Notes: generated from the letters alone by a model not told the origin. 64,000 bases of DNA from Leucaena leucocephala (GCA_037074615.1 CM073552.1:21180019-21244018); one strand, 5' to 3'. Positions 21,734 to 33,016 are shown, numbered from the stretch's first letter. Made by a program: numbers and translations.

Positions 21734-22037
21734 TATTAGAAAGTTGAATTAATTAGATAATTAGTGTTAATCACTATGGTCTAAATGACCTTAGAATTCT
21801 ATATAAAGGGTTCTAGTATAAAAGTTAAGTGTGTGAGATTGTATAATCCTCACCATAGTCAGGGAGAGGATAACCTGTGTCTCTTCTAAAAGTCCTCAAG
21901 TGGGGTTAATTTATCTCCCTCAAGTAAGAGTAGATTAATGTGTAAACTCAAATAAGTTACTATAATTTTAATGAGTATGTTGCTCATCAATAATTATTGA
22001 AGATGAAAATGTTCTTCTTCACTTAATATTATTAACA
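21734..22037 (+). repeat. 5' LTR of the Copia-type element
   Basis: 304 bases beginning TATTAGAAAGTTGAATTAA (probably from TGTTAG) and ending TATTATTAACA, directly before the primer-binding site at 22,038. Its partner is 34,125-34,425. Confidence 0.8.
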
Positions 22038-22197
22038 TGGTATCAAAACATACTATTTTTAACTAAAAAAATATTAAAGCCCATTTTAAGTCTGATTCTT
22101 GTTTCACCGTGGAAAGCCCACAATTTCTTTCTTGATTCAACGACGTCAGTTTTCGGTATCTTGTGCGCTTCTTCCCTTAGGCTTTGTTTGGTTGGGG

Positions 22198-25142
22198 TGT
22201 AATGTCCCGAAATTTGAACCGTGACTGGCACGGAATATGAATAAATTCACATTCCTTAAGCCTTAAACTTTAAATGAAACGTTTAACCATTTTCAAAAAT
22301 GATACGAATCTATAACTTTATCTATATGTTAGGTGGATCATCTAACCCTTTTACAAAATCATACATGTATTTCAGAAAATATAATTACTTCAAAAGTCGA
22401 TGTGCCAAAACAATTGCTTCGGATCAGACGTGAGGCTCTTCGCTGCTCAGCTGGAGGAATAAGGTCAACTGTACCAACTGAAGCCAAATAATCTACTTAT
22501 GAATAACGTCCCAAAAATATAATTTGAAATGTGATAATAAATAATTTCAGCATGTTTAAGCATAAATCATAATATTTCGCAATTTAATGCAAATGTTTCA
22601 ATAAACTTCATTTCATGAAAGTAACTACTTTATTTCCTGAAAAACATTTCAAAATAGTCATTTCAAATCAATCACTTTCCCATAGAACTTCAACAATAAT
22701 TAATTTCCAATACCTTTAAACATAAATGATACAGTTTCATAATTCAAAACGAATAACTCAGTAAATATTTTCTTTTCAGAAAAATCGTTTAAAACAATTG
22801 TTTCAAAATAACACTTTTTCCGTAGGACTTCAACAGAACGGTACAGGCGTGGACACACAGTCCACGAGGGTAAATAACCAATCAGGCGCGGCTCGATGCC
22901 ACAAAACAGACGCAGGTACGAGACCCACAAAACAGACGCAAGAATAAATCCCACGAATAACAGACGCGAGAATAAATCCCACGAATAACAGACGCGAGAA
23001 TAAATCCCACGAATAATAGGCGCGAGTACAAGACCCACGAATGTCCGTCGAGCTCGGGTTAACCATGGTGCACCAAGGACTAACAGTACTGCTGTTAGTA
23101 ACTAGCGTTCTGTATTCCGTCCTCTAAAACCTTTCAAACATGCATGGGGGCCATTTAACATTCAATAATCATAACATTTTCAATGCAACAATTTCTGTTA
23201 AAATCATTCATAATCATGAAACATTCCCCCATCATGAACATTTATGATAAATCATTCAAAACTCATTTTTGTCAATCCATATGAACAAGTATGCAATAAT
23301 GAAATATCTATTTTCAACGTTTAAAATTATGAATTCATATGCTTACTTTTTCGTAAATCATGCTGAAATTTACTTTTAAATGAGATGTCAAATAAAATCA
23401 TGAGTTCGCAATTCTTTTCTCGTAATTCATACCAAATTTTACATTTAATAAATATATCAAAAACTGATTATATTTAAAAATCTCAAAGTTTAGGGACGTT
23501 ATTCACTCACCTGTGTTATTCCGATATAGCTTATGTTCGCTCCACGCTTCAGAACAATATTCCCTCTTTATTTCCTAGATTCCCAAAAATAAAATATTCT
23601 GTAAGCTAACATTCAACAACCCTAATTCAAATAAAGCCAATCTTTGCACATATATTAAATTTCAAGAGTTCATACCAAGATCATTTCCTTTCATTCACTT
23701 ATACCCATATCTAAATTCAAAATCTTTATCCAAATTTCATATTCTCTAATTCAATTTAACCCTCCACACATTCACAATTTTCCTCATATCAATCAACATA
23801 TATATATACACACATTAAACTTCTAACTCTGCTCTTCAGTTTGTTTTCCAAAATTCCATGTGCAAAATAACTTCTCAAATACAATTCTTTTCCCACCATC
23901 AAACAATATCTTCAATTCCATTGTTCTTTTAAACAACCGCACCTTCTCACTACTTCGGTAAACAGAAAGACACAGAAAATAAATCCATACAGTAGCATAT
24001 TCCCAGAGCACTAAATCACATCGTTATATATATATATATACCACAATCCACACAGCAAGCTATGACCATGCATATGCCCTTTCCATTCATCCCAACACAA
24101 CACACGACGGTATGCTTCTGTCTCCTCTTTCAATTTGCAGCATTATCATACAATCATCCCTTTAATCTTCCTTAATTCCCTTACAGTAACCAATCAAATA
24201 TTCAAGTCAAATGAACCCAGAGCAAGGCAACCACACAAAACGTAAGTTCATTCCTTCAGAACCCAAAATACAGAATAGCAATATACACATACACCACTTA
24301 ACTTCAAGAACAAAATAGAGCACAATTCCCCAGCTGCAACTCACGGGAAGAACACAGCACAAACCACAAAAAAAAAATTCCTATTCTCATACGCACAGAC
24401 ACGGCAACAGGGGAGGAAGAAAAATGAAATCTTTCAATCCTCAACTACAGAGAATCGGAGAAATGGAAAGATACGAAACTTACTACTCGCCTCTCCGGTG
24501 AAATTCACGGTGACAGGAAGAAAGAAGTCGGAGGTTTGGACTTGCTACAATGGAAATGAGGAAGCTTCGACCGCGACAACCCACAGACGAGCAGGGCAAC
24601 GGCGACAGAGCAACTTGACACTAGCAACGAACTCAAGTGACGAGGGACGGTGATTCACAGCAGCTTCAGACCACCATCACGCCAAACTTCTCTGAAACTT
24701 CTTCTCTCTCTTACTTCCGACCACTCCCCAAGTGAAATGGGGAGGAGCGGCTTGGATAAAAGGGCGATGACGGGAGACCTTCCGTGCTGTGGAAGCTTTT
24801 CCCGCGCCGATCGCTGACTCAATGTCTCCCCCAACCACCGCCTGTCGCCTACGCCGCTGCTCTGCCATCGCCTAACCTGGGTTCAACTACTCGCCGAAAG
24901 AAATGGAGGAGTCGGGGAATGGGTAAGAAAAATAGAAGGGCATTTACGTAATTTCACGCTGAAAAAATTTGAAAAAAGAAACCTCATAAACTGCAGGCAC
25001 TAAAGTTCGAGCCATGTACCTCTGGTTTAACTCTTCAGTCTCCAACTACTCAGCTAAGCCAACCACTTGCAAAAATTCTGCACCAACTAATATTTATACT
25101 TAATTTCCATTATTTACTTAAACATACTACAAGGTCATTACA
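22198..25142. mobile_element. Solo LTR, 2,945 bp, with perfect TGGGG target duplication
   Basis: Starts TGTAATGTCCCG and ends GGTCATTACA, so the ends form a TGTAATG/CATTACA inverted repeat with TG...CA termini. TGGGG occurs on both sides (22,193-22,197 and 25,143-25,147). There is no primer-binding site, gag or pol, so this is a solo LTR (or a large LTR-like non-autonomous unit) left by recombination. The length fits long-LTR plant gypsy groups such as Tat/Ogre, but I cannot assign one. A 28-base tandem repeat lies at 22,898-23,040. Open frames inside it look incidental. Confidence 0.75.
22898..23040. repeat. ~28-bp tandem repeats inside the solo LTR
   Basis: About five imperfect copies of a 28-base unit containing CCCACGAATAACAGACGCG; the central copies are identical. 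Confidence 0.8.
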
Positions 25143-25797
25143 TGGGGAGTTTTGAAGGGGAGGGGAGTGGAGGTGAAATTTTTTGTCCTTATGTGCTCAC
25201 CTCCCCTCCAAAAGTGGAGGTTTTTGGAGGGGAGAGAAATTTTTTATGCAATTTTGACAAAGTTATCCTTTATAATATTTTAATATTCCAATTATACCCT
25301 CCTCCTCTCCTCACACATCAAGCATCAATTTTCTCTCTTTTTCCTTTTTTGATATTTTTACATTGATTGCTCAAGCATTTTATTAATTTATATATTATAT
25401 TAATATATATAATAATTATTAATTAATAAGAGACAACATTAAAATTTTATCATATTTTCTATTTTTTTAATTTTATCATTATATATAAATGAGATAAAAA
25501 ATTTTGAGATTTATAAATTAAAAAATAATAATTTTGATATAAATATTATAAATAAATTTAAATAAATAGGTAAGGGCATATTTGTCAATTTTTAATTAAC
25601 TCCCCTCCCCTCCCCTCCCAAACCAAACAAAAAACATCATCTTTCCTCCCCTACCTCCACCCCCATAACCTCCCTTACCCTTACCTACCCTCCCTTAAAT
25701 TAACTCAACCTACCCTCCCCTAAGTTGAACCAAACAATACCTTAGCCACCACGACGCTGTCGCTATTGCATAATAGTGAAACCCTAAGGCTATGTTT

Positions 25798-27348
25798 GGT
25801 TCAACGAAGGGGAGGGTAGGTTAGGTTAATTTAAGTGAGGGTAGGGAAAGGTAGGGGAAGTTATAAGTGTGAAGGTAGGGGAGGAGAGATAATATTTTTT
25901 ATTTAGTTCAGGAGGGAAAGGGAGGGGAGGATGTAATGGAAAATTGACAAATATACCCTTATGTCTTTATTTAAATTTATTTATTTTTTATTTTCAATAT
26001 TTTGAGAGTGAATCAAATTGTGATAAATACCCCATGCTGCAAGCGTATAGACTACATGCCAATAAGATTTTAATCACAGCTTTCACACTTCGAATATGCC
26101 AATAAGATTTATTTCTCATTGACGGAACCTTTAATCAGAGCATTAATGCTATAAATATTAGGCTTGATGCCCTCATTTCTCATCTTCTCAATCAATTCAA
26201 CAGCTTCTTTCATGTTGTTCTGCCCAACCAATCCCTCTAATTTAGCATTGTAGCTCCTGATATCAGGAATAACGTTGTTCTTTAGCATTTGGATCCATAT
26301 TTTGTCACCATCTAAAAAACGACCACTCACATATAACCCATCTAGCAGCGTATTAAAAGTTATCAAATCCGGGTTTACGCCCTTCTCCTCCATCTCATCA
26401 AGCATGGCAATGGCGGAATCAAAAGAACCCATTTCAATAAATGCCTTAATAACAGTATTATAAGACACCGAATTTGGTTAAATGGACAGTTTTGCAGGCA
26501 GCTCCTTGAAAAGGCGATCTACCATGTCAAATTTTTTAGAATGTAAATAAGCAGACAAGAGGGCGTTAAAAGATAGCACCGTACGGGTACAATTTCTCTC
26601 GGGCAATCCATCAAACAGCTTGTGCGCATTTTCGAACATGCCCGATATACCATACAGCCTGATCAGACGAGCCGAGAAGCCTTCTCGGGAAATGTCTTTG
26701 TACTTCTTTTGGTCTTCCAGGATCTCTTCGACCAAACTGAAATGCTTGGCGTTGGCAAGGCGACGAACTGTGTGTTCGTAAATGGCATCTTTGTTTCAGA
26801 AACGACCGACTTCGGAGGCTTCCTTGAACTTCTGGACGAGGAGGTTGTAGTCACTTTCCTTGTAAAGCTTCCTCCATAACGACCGGACGTTGGTGGTAGC
26901 GGCGGCGGCGGAGGAGGAAGAGAAGTTGCGCTGGAGAAGGCGATAGAGAGACGACATGGTATTTGTCAAAGGAAATCTAGTGGTGGCTGCCGAAGTAGGT
27001 AGCAGCGACCTGCAGCAGTTGTTGAAGGCGCGCCGACAGTGAAGACGGAGCTTGTGTACGCGGGGGAAGATGAATAAAGTAAATGAGAAATGAAAAATAG
27101 TTTTTACAACAGAGGGCAAACGTGAAAAATTGAAAAATAAGTAGGGATAATTTAGTCAGTATAATACATAATATTTCTCACCCCTCCAAAAAAACCCCAA
27201 ATTTGGAGGGGTGAGAGAGAGGGTAGGGGAGCAGAAAAGGACAAATTAAAAAAATTCCCTTCTCCTCCCTTTCATTTTTCCCAACCAAACACACTTATAT
27301 CTCCCTTCCCCTCCCCTCCCCTCCAAAACCCCCCAACCAAACAATGCC
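25798..27348. mobile_element. Pack-type MITE (element M2) that captured a PPR gene
   Basis: The ends GGCTATGTTTGGTTC and AACCAAACAATGCC and about 200 bases of subterminal sequence at each side match M1, but in inverted orientation. The left arm to about 26,008 matches the reverse complement of M1's right arm, and the right arm from about 27,125 matches the reverse complement of M1's left arm. The AT-rich M1 core is replaced by a PPR gene fragment. Flanks are TAA and TTA(A), compatible with a Harbinger-type 3-base target. No transposase. This is the layout of Pack-TIR elements that pick up host gene pieces. Confidence 0.72.
26109..26957 (-). pseudogene. Captured PPR gene fragment (small mitochondrial-type, At1g55890-like)
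   Basis: One reading frame runs from ATG 26,957 to 26,109 with two internal stops: TGA at 26,796-26,798 and TAA at 26,478-26,480. The start (MSSLYRLLQRNFSSSSAAAA) looks like a mitochondrial presequence. P-type pentatricopeptide repeats follow (SVSYNTVIKAFIEMGSFDSA, then DLITFNTLLDGLYVSGRF, then SYNAKLEGLVGQNNMKEAVE). It stops after INALIKGSVNEK, roughly two thirds of the usual ~400 residues of this subfamily. About 160 bases upstream of the ATG also look host-derived. Such proteins normally bind organellar RNA; this one is truncated and broken. It lies wholly between the M2 arms. Confidence 0.85.
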
Positions 27349-27358
27349 TTAAAGTTTC

Positions 27359-27793
27359 TTGATTCTTTGCGTCGTCGCCATCTCTTCAAAGCAAGCTGCA
27401 ATTGGACCGGTGGTAGATCATTGCTTCCATAACTCTAATGGCTCCAAGGATTCCTCAGGTCAAGAATCTTGCAACTCCATCATTCTGTTCCAGCTTCTAA
27501 CACCCTGTGCTCTCGGTGGCTTACCTCGTGGCCGTCAGATCCACAAGACCTTCAACAACATCAAGATCACTATCCTTTGTGGCTTCGTCACCATTCTCGT
27601 CCTTCGTGGTACCATTGGGGTTAATCTTGGAAGCTCCGATGAGGATGCCGTCAACCAGAACCTCATTGAAGAGACCAATTGGATTCTTGTAGAGATAAGA
27701 TCTGACAGTGATCCCTCCGATCCTAACAAGCCTTTGGAGACCGATTTGAATCCGAATATCACATTCACTCTTGTCCAGAAGATCACCGATTAG
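27359..27793 (+). pseudogene. XXT5-like xyloglucan xylosyltransferase 5' fragment carried by the Copia element
   Basis: The frame contains LPRGRQIHKTFNNIKITILC followed by GFVTILVLRGTIGVNLGSSD and then NQNLIEETN. This is the cytosolic tail, signal anchor and stem of GT34 xyloglucan 6-xylosyltransferases of the XXT3/4/5 group (Golgi type II proteins). It ends at TAG 27,791-27,793, where a Trp codon is expected (ITNWDQ in the family); the catalytic domain does not follow. No intron is present in the segment. It lies in sense orientation between the Copia LTRs, so transduction by that element is the simplest reading. The first part (27,359-27,500) is less recognisable. Confidence 0.75.
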
Positions 27794-27860
27794 GACCAAT
27801 AGCGGAGAGTTTAGCTAGATCAAAATCCTGAGTGATGAATATGCAAGAGGTGAAGCAGCT

Positions 27861-28402
27861 TGTCACGCACTTAGTGATTCCAACGCCTAAGCTACGTGTG
27901 GCCTTAGCTCGACTTCTACCCTATGCTCGAACTAAGTCAGCCAACCTACAAAACACTTAGCAAGCAACACGAAATAGGCGACAAGAGAACAATATCGAAG
28001 AAGACAATTATATTAACTCAAAGGAAGCTTTCCAAAGAAGACTTAGAGAACTTACAACTCTTGATGATACAAATGAATGAGGGGGTGGGTATTTATAGCC
28101 ATCCCACCTCCTTAAAGAATAATTCTAGAATTCTCCACACACACCTATATTCTCTACCTTTCTACACAATTCTACACAAGTATAGAATTCTCTAGAATAA
28201 GCTAGGCTTCTCCATAGTCTTCTAGATGTCTCCATAGAGTTCTCCATCTTTTCGCACTTCTCTAGGATCTTCTAGAAACTTCCGCAACCTTTTAGCTCAC
28301 TCTAGGAACATGTAAGAGCTTCCACAACCTCTATTGGCATCATTTCTCGTGGGTACTCCCATTCCCACGAGTTTTCGGTTGTCTTCTTCTTTTGGGCTGA
28401 CA
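27861..28402 (-). repeat. 3' LTR of the gypsy chromovirus
   Basis: 542 bases, TGTCACGCAC to GGGCTGACA in plus orientation. The pol reading frame terminates inside it at 28,340. Confidence 0.95.
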
Positions 28403-31400
28403 TTCTCCCCCACCGGAGTCCTTGACGCCCTCTTCAAGTTTCCCCTTCGCGTAGGCAGCAATCTTCTCCTTGAATTGCCACAAATCTGCCTCCTTCTCCC
28501 ATGACGCCTCGCTATCGGGTAAACCGCGCCACTTCACCAAAAATTCCTTATGCGCTGGAATGCCTCGTTGTCGCACGAGTCTTTCGGCCATGATCTCGTC
28601 GACTTCACGATCATACGAGGTTACCATCACGGGTGGTGCTCGCTTCGACTCTCCTTGCTCGGGATTCTCGCTATCTCCATGGTAAGGTTTGAGACAACTT
28701 ACATGGAAGACATTATGCACCTTCAATTGTTGAGGTAACTCCACTCGATACGACACCTTGCCTACCTTCGTGATGATAGGAAAGTGTCCTTCATACTTGC
28801 GCACCAAACCCTTATGCACTTGGCGATAAGCCTTGAATTGCGTCGAAGGCAGTTTCACCATCACCAAATCGCCTACTTGAAACTCAAGGGGTCTCCGCTT
28901 CTTGTCCGCCCACTTCTTCATCCTCTTGGACGCCATGTCCAAGTAAACCCGCGCCACGTCAAGCTGTTCTTGCCAACCTTTCGCCCATTTATACGCCGAA
29001 GGGCTAGTCCCCGTATAGCCCGCCGCAATCGTGTGTGGGGTTAGTAGTTGTTGCCCCATCACTATCTCGAATGGGCTTTGCTTTGTGGCTTCGCTCCGTT
29101 GCAAATTATACGAGAATTGGGCAACATCCAACAACTTTGCCCAATCTCTTTGGTTAGAACTCACAAAGTGCCGCAAATACAACTCCAACAAGGCATTTAC
29201 TCGCTCGGTTTGCCCATCGGTTTGGGGATGGAATGACGTCGAAAAGTGGAGTTCCGAACCCATCATCTTGAACAACTCCCTCCAAAACTTGCCCGTGAAT
29301 CTCGGATCTCGATCGCTCACAATGCTTCGAGGAAGTCCCCAATACTTCACCACATGCTTGAAGAACAAGCGAGCGGCTTCCTCGGCAGTACAATCTCGCG
29401 GGGCGGGGATGAAAGTGCCATACTTGGATAGTCGGTCGACTACCACCATGATCGAACCACAACCTTCGGACTTGGGTAAAGCCGAAATGAAATCCATCGT
29501 CACACATTCCCACGGCTTCTCGGGCGTAGGAAGAGGCTCTAGCAATCCCGCCGGTTGCCTTTGTTCAATCTTGTCTTGTTGACACACAAGACATGTCCGC
29601 ACATATCCCTCGATCTCTTCCTCCATCCTTGGCCAATAATACGATCGCTCCACCAAAGCAATCGTTCGTTGAATCCCCGGATGGCCAGCCCACATCGAAT
29701 CATGGCACTCCTTCATGATCTCCTTTCGTAAATTCTCCCATCGAGGCACGAACAAGCGGTTTCCAATGGTGTAGAGACAACCATCTCGCTCCCAAAACCG
29801 CCTTGTCTTTCCTTGCTTTGCCAACTCAACGAGATTCTTGGCAAAATCATCCTTCTCCATCCCTTCCTTGATGCGTTGTAGTAGATTGCCTTCCACCATG
29901 CTTACCGCAGCCAACTCCGCCTTGCGACTAAGCGCATCCGCTACAACATTCGCCGTACCGGGCTTGTATTCCATCACACAATCAAATTCGGCAAGAAAGT
30001 CTTTCCACCGAGCTTGCTTAGGAGTGAGCTTCTTTTGATTTTGAAAGTAGCTCGTCGCCAAGTTGTCGATTTTGATCACGAACCGTCTCCCAAGCAAATA
30101 ATGCCTCCATACTCGCAAGCAATGGATGATCGCCGTCATCTCCTTGTCGTGCACGGGGTACCGCCTCTCCGTGTCATTAATCTTGTGACTCTCGTACGCA
30201 ATGGGGTGTCTCTCTTGCATCAACACGCCCCCAATTGCAAAATCTGACGCATCAGTATGGACCTCGAATGGCTTCTCATAGTTCGGCAACGCCAACACCG
30301 GATCGCTCATCACCGCTTGCTTAAGGTCTTCGAATGACTTTTGACAAGCATCGTCCCACTCCCACGGGACATTCTTCTTCAATAGATTCGTCAAGGGTGT
30401 CGCCTTCTTCGAATAACTTTGGATGAACCTACGATAGTAGTTCACCAACCCAAGAAGCGATCTCAAACCCGAGACATTTGTTGGTGCTTCCCATTCAACC
30501 ATCGCCTTCACCTTGGCTTCGTCCATACTTATCTTCCCACCAGAAATCTTGTGCCCCAAGAACATCACCTCTTGTTCCGCAAACGACCATTTCTCCCGCT
30601 TGACATATAACTCGTTCTCCCGCAACACTTGGAACACTTTGCGTAGGTGCCCAATGTGCTCCTCAAGGGTCTCACTATAGACAACAATGTCATCGAGATA
30701 GACTAACACGAACTTATCTAGGAACGGGTAGAATATCTTATTCATCAACGTGCAAAATGTCGCGGGCGCATTTGTTAACCCAAACGGCATGACTAAGAAC
30801 TTGAAAGCGCCATACCTCGTCACACAAGTGGTCTTCGCCTCATCTCCCTCCACAATACGAACTTGCCAATATCCCGATCGCAAGTCCAACTTCAAGAACC
30901 ACTTTGCTTTTCCTAACCGGTCGAATAAGTCATTCACTACCGGAATGGGATACTTGTTCTTGATCGTCACCTTGTTGAGAGCCCTATAGTCGATGCACAT
31001 ACGCAAGCTTCCATCATGTTTCTTTTGGAACAAGACAGGAGCTCCGTATGGCGCTTTGGATGGTCGAATGAATCCCGCCTCCGACAACTCCTTCAATTGC
31101 TTCCGCAACTCCTCTAACTCGGGAGGAGCCATTCGATAAGGCACTATTGCTGGAGGTCTAGCTCCAGGCTCCAACTCTATGTCATGATCAACTTCCCTTC
31201 GAGGAGGAAGTTTCTTTGGCAACTCGGGCGGCATAACATCTTTGTACTCCTCAAGCACGCCCTTAACTTGCGGAGGAATGTCAAGAGAGTTGGGGACATT
31301 ACCTTCTTCTTCCTTGAAGGCTACTAGGAATGTTTCTTCACCCTTCTTGATTCCTTTGGCCACTTGCATTGCCGATAGCACACTTGACCCAACCGATATG

Positions 31401-31984
31401 CGCTCCACCGCAACACGATGCTCACAACTGCCACTTCGAAAGTGAGCAAACCCATCCTCGGCGAGAGTGAACGGTAACACTCTCTCGATGAAATCGAGAC
31501 CTAGCACCATCTTGTAATCCTTCAATGGCACCACGTTCAAATCCAACTGTCCAGCCCACGTACCCACGGTGATGGGAGCTTTGCGGATAATTCCCATCAT
31601 GGGCTGTGAGGGTTGATCTACCGTCTTAATCCACCCTACTTCCTTGGTCATCGCCAATCCAAGCTTTGCGGCCTCGTCACTTGCTATGAGATTTTGATTC
31701 GCCCCCGAATCAAGCAACGCCTTGATGTCCCTCCCGTTCACTCGGACATCTACATATAGCAAGTTCTTCCCTGGTTGGAACTTCGCCTTTACGTCGGCCG
31801 TAACTCCTTCACGCTTGGCTTCCACCTCCGTCTTCGCCTTGACGGAGTTCACCACACACACATTCCCCAAATGCGCTTGATCACCTCGTTGGGCACTCTC
31901 CTCATGTGCCGCAATAATGGCATTGAGCTTTCCTCGATTCGGACATTCCTTCACCCAATGCGGTCCTCCACATAGGAAGCATTC
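28340..31984 (-). CDS. Gypsy pol: zinc knuckle, protease, RT, RNase H, integrase, chromodomain
   Basis: Open from just after a TGA at 31,985-31,987. Order of domains: a CCHC zinc knuckle right at the start, an aspartic protease with DSG (about residue 82 counted from MKECP), reverse transcriptase with YLDDIVVYS, RNase H (HTDASDFAIGGVL), integrase with an H-H-C-C zinc site (CLVCQQDK) and a catalytic core (SDRDPRFTGKFW, QTERVN), and a chromodomain near the end (EFLVKWRGLPDSEASWE). The frame of about 1,200 residues has no internal stop. The chromodomain marks the chromovirus clade; the lineage (Reina, Galadriel, Tekay) is not decided. The frame ends inside the 3' LTR. Confidence 0.92.
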   Translation of the reverse strand, partial: ECFLCGGPHWVKECPNRGKLNAIIAAHEESAQRGDQAHLGNVCVVNSVKAKTEVEAKREGVTADVKAKFQPGKNLLYVDVRVNGRDIKALLDSGANQNLIASDEAAKLGLAMTKEVGWIKTVDQPSQPMMGIIRKAPITVGTWAGQLDLNVVPLKDYKMVLGLDFIERVLPFTLAEDGFAHFRSGSCEHRVAVERISVGSSVLSAMQVAKGIKKGEETFLVAFKEEEGNVPNSLDIPPQVKGVLEEYKDVMPPELPKKLPPRREVDHDIELEPGARPPAIVPYRMAPPELEELRKQLKELSEAGFIRPSKAPYGAPVLFQKKHDGSLRMCIDYRALNKVTIKNKYPIPVVNDLFDRLGKAKWFLKLDLRSGYWQVRIVEGDEAKTTCVTRYGAFKFLVMPFGLTNAPATFCTLMNKIFYPFLDKFVLVYLDDIVVYSETLEEHIGHLRKVFQVLRENELYVKREKWSFAEQEVMFLGHKISGGKISMDEAKVKAMVEWEAPTNVSGLRSLLGLVNYYRRFIQSYSKKATPLTNLLKKNVPWEWDDACQKSFEDLKQAVMSDPVLALPNYEKPFEVHTDASDFAIGGVLMQERHPIAYESHKINDTERRYPVHDKEMTAIIHCLRVWRHYLLGRRFVIKIDNLATSYFQNQKKLTPKQARWKDFLAEFDCVMEYKPGTANVVADALSRKAELAAVSMVEGNLLQRIKEGMEKDDFAKNLVELAKQGKTRRFWERDGCLYTIGNRLFVPRWENLRKEIMKECHDSMWAGHPGIQRTIALVERSYYWPRMEEEIEGYVRTCLVCQQDKIEQRQPAGLLEPLPTPEKPWECVTMDFISALPKSEGCGSIMVVVDRLSKYGTFIPAPRDCTAEEAARLFFKHVVKYWGLPRSIVSDRDPRFTGKFWRELFKMMGSELHFSTSFHPQTDGQTERVNALLELYLRHFVSSNQRDWAKLLDVAQFSYNLQRSEATKQSPFEIVMGQQLLTPHTIAAGYTGTSPSAYKWAKGWQEQLDVARVYLDMASKRMKKWADKKRRPLEFQVGDLVMVKLPSTQFKAYRQVHKGLVRKYEGHFPIITKVGKVSYRVELPQQLKVHNVFHVSCLKPYHGDSENPEQGESKRAPPVMVTSYDREVDEIMAERLVRQRGIPAHKEFLVKWRGLPDSEASWEKEADLWQFKEKIAAYAKGKLEEGVKDSGGGECQPKRRRQPKTRGNGSTHEK

Positions 31985-32056
31985 TCATCGAAGCTTCGAC
32001 GGTTCCCTCGATTGCTCCCTCGGACGTTCCCTCGAGTGATCTCTCGATGGCTCACC

Positions 32057-33016
32057 TTATTTCTTCTTCCCGTTGAAGGGTTTCGTTGCCTTGAAGTGGG
32101 ATTTCTCTCCCCCACCTTTGCCAAAGTTCCCCTTCTTTGGCTTGTTGTCCTTCTTGAATTGGGTGTTCCCAAACTCGACAAGCGACTCCGGTTCCGCTAT
32201 GGCACTCGCTAGATCTTGGACGCTGCGCCTCTTGAGCTCTTGCTCGGCCCACCGTTGTAAGCCGTCCATGAAGTAGAGCAAACGAGTCTTGTCGCTCATG
32301 TCGGGAATTTCTAACATCAACGACGAATACTCCCGCACATAGTCCTTAACCGAGCCCGTTTGCTTTAGTCCCCTCAACTTCTTCATGGCTAGCTCCTCGG
32401 CATTCTCAGGATAGGATTGCCTCTTCAATTCCGCCTTGAATGCTTCCCACGTCGCGATCTCGATCAATCCTCTCTCCATCTCCGCATAGCGCCTTCTCCA
32501 CCATAAGGCCGCATCTCCCTCGAGATAGAGAGTCGAGGTGTTGATCTTGGCCGCATCATCGGTCATGCTAGTGGCCTCCAAGTAGCGCTCCATGTGCCAA
32601 ATGAAATTGTAAATCTCCTTAGCATCTCGCTTACCCGCGAACTTCGCCGGCTCCGGGACTCTTACTCGCGAGACACTTGCACCAACACCGTTTGACAAGG
32701 CAACTTTGCACAAGGCTAAGTCGGCTTTCGTCTCCGCTAACTCGTTCCGCAAGGACTGCATCTCGACCTCCGTCCGCAACCGATATTCCTCCATTGTCTT
32801 GTTCATCTTATCGACAAACTCATTGAACATGCCTTGTAACTGACCTTCGAGTGACTTAATCCACGCGGTTTCCTTCTCCTCTTGGTCATTCTCCTTAGCA
32901 CCAAGAGTGTCACAAAGTTCTCCCACGGCCAACTCCATCTTGGTCAGCCTTACGTTGAAAGCATCCACAACGTCCTTGGAGAAACTCCCCTCCCGTGGAG
33001 TCTCCTTGGATTTCCC
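32057..33016 (-). CDS. Gypsy gag (capsid), separated from pol by two stop codons
   Basis: Capsid-like sequence with the retrotransposon gag pattern (FIWHMERYLEATSM, then ALWWRRRYAEMERG, then LKQTGSVKDYVREYSSL) followed by a basic tail. It is in the same frame as pol. Two stops separate them: TAA at 32,057-32,059 and TGA at 31,985-31,987. Upstream, the frame closes at TAG 33,017-33,019, while an ATG-started segment at about 33,104 is in another frame, so the gag start is also disrupted. The element is probably no longer able to make a full polyprotein. Confidence 0.85.
   Translation of the reverse strand, partial: GKSKETPREGSFSKDVVDAFNVRLTKMELAVGELCDTLGAKENDQEEKETAWIKSLEGQLQGMFNEFVDKMNKTMEEYRLRTEVEMQSLRNELAETKADLALCKVALSNGVGASVSRVRVPEPAKFAGKRDAKEIYNFIWHMERYLEATSMTDDAAKINTSTLYLEGDAALWWRRRYAEMERGLIEIATWEAFKAELKRQSYPENAEELAMKKLRGLKQTGSVKDYVREYSSLMLEIPDMSDKTRLLYFMDGLQRWAEQELKRRSVQDLASAIAEPESLVEFGNTQFKKDNKPKKGNFGKGGGEKSHFKATKPFNGKKK

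Larger units (their letters stand above)
22180..25741. mobile_element. Harbinger/Tourist-like MITE (element M1) with nested solo LTR
   Basis: The ends are GGCTTTGTTTGGTT and AACCAAACAATACC, imperfect inverted repeats, flanked by TTA at 22,177-22,179 and 25,742-25,744. Three-base TTA/TAA duplications are typical of PIF/Harbinger elements. Removing the 2,945-base LTR and its 5-base duplication leaves about 612 bases: purine-rich arms (GGGGAGGGGAG) around an AT-rich core. No transposase is present. Superfamily assignment rests on the TSD size and TIR style. Confidence 0.7.

Noticed and set aside
24677..24868. Arg/Ala-rich frame in the solo LTR
   Set aside because: Sits in the GC-richer 3' part of the LTR; no domain and no reason to expect coding there.
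29031..29582. Plus-strand frames across the gypsy element, including one of 183 residues
   Set aside because: Shadows of the minus-strand pol frame.
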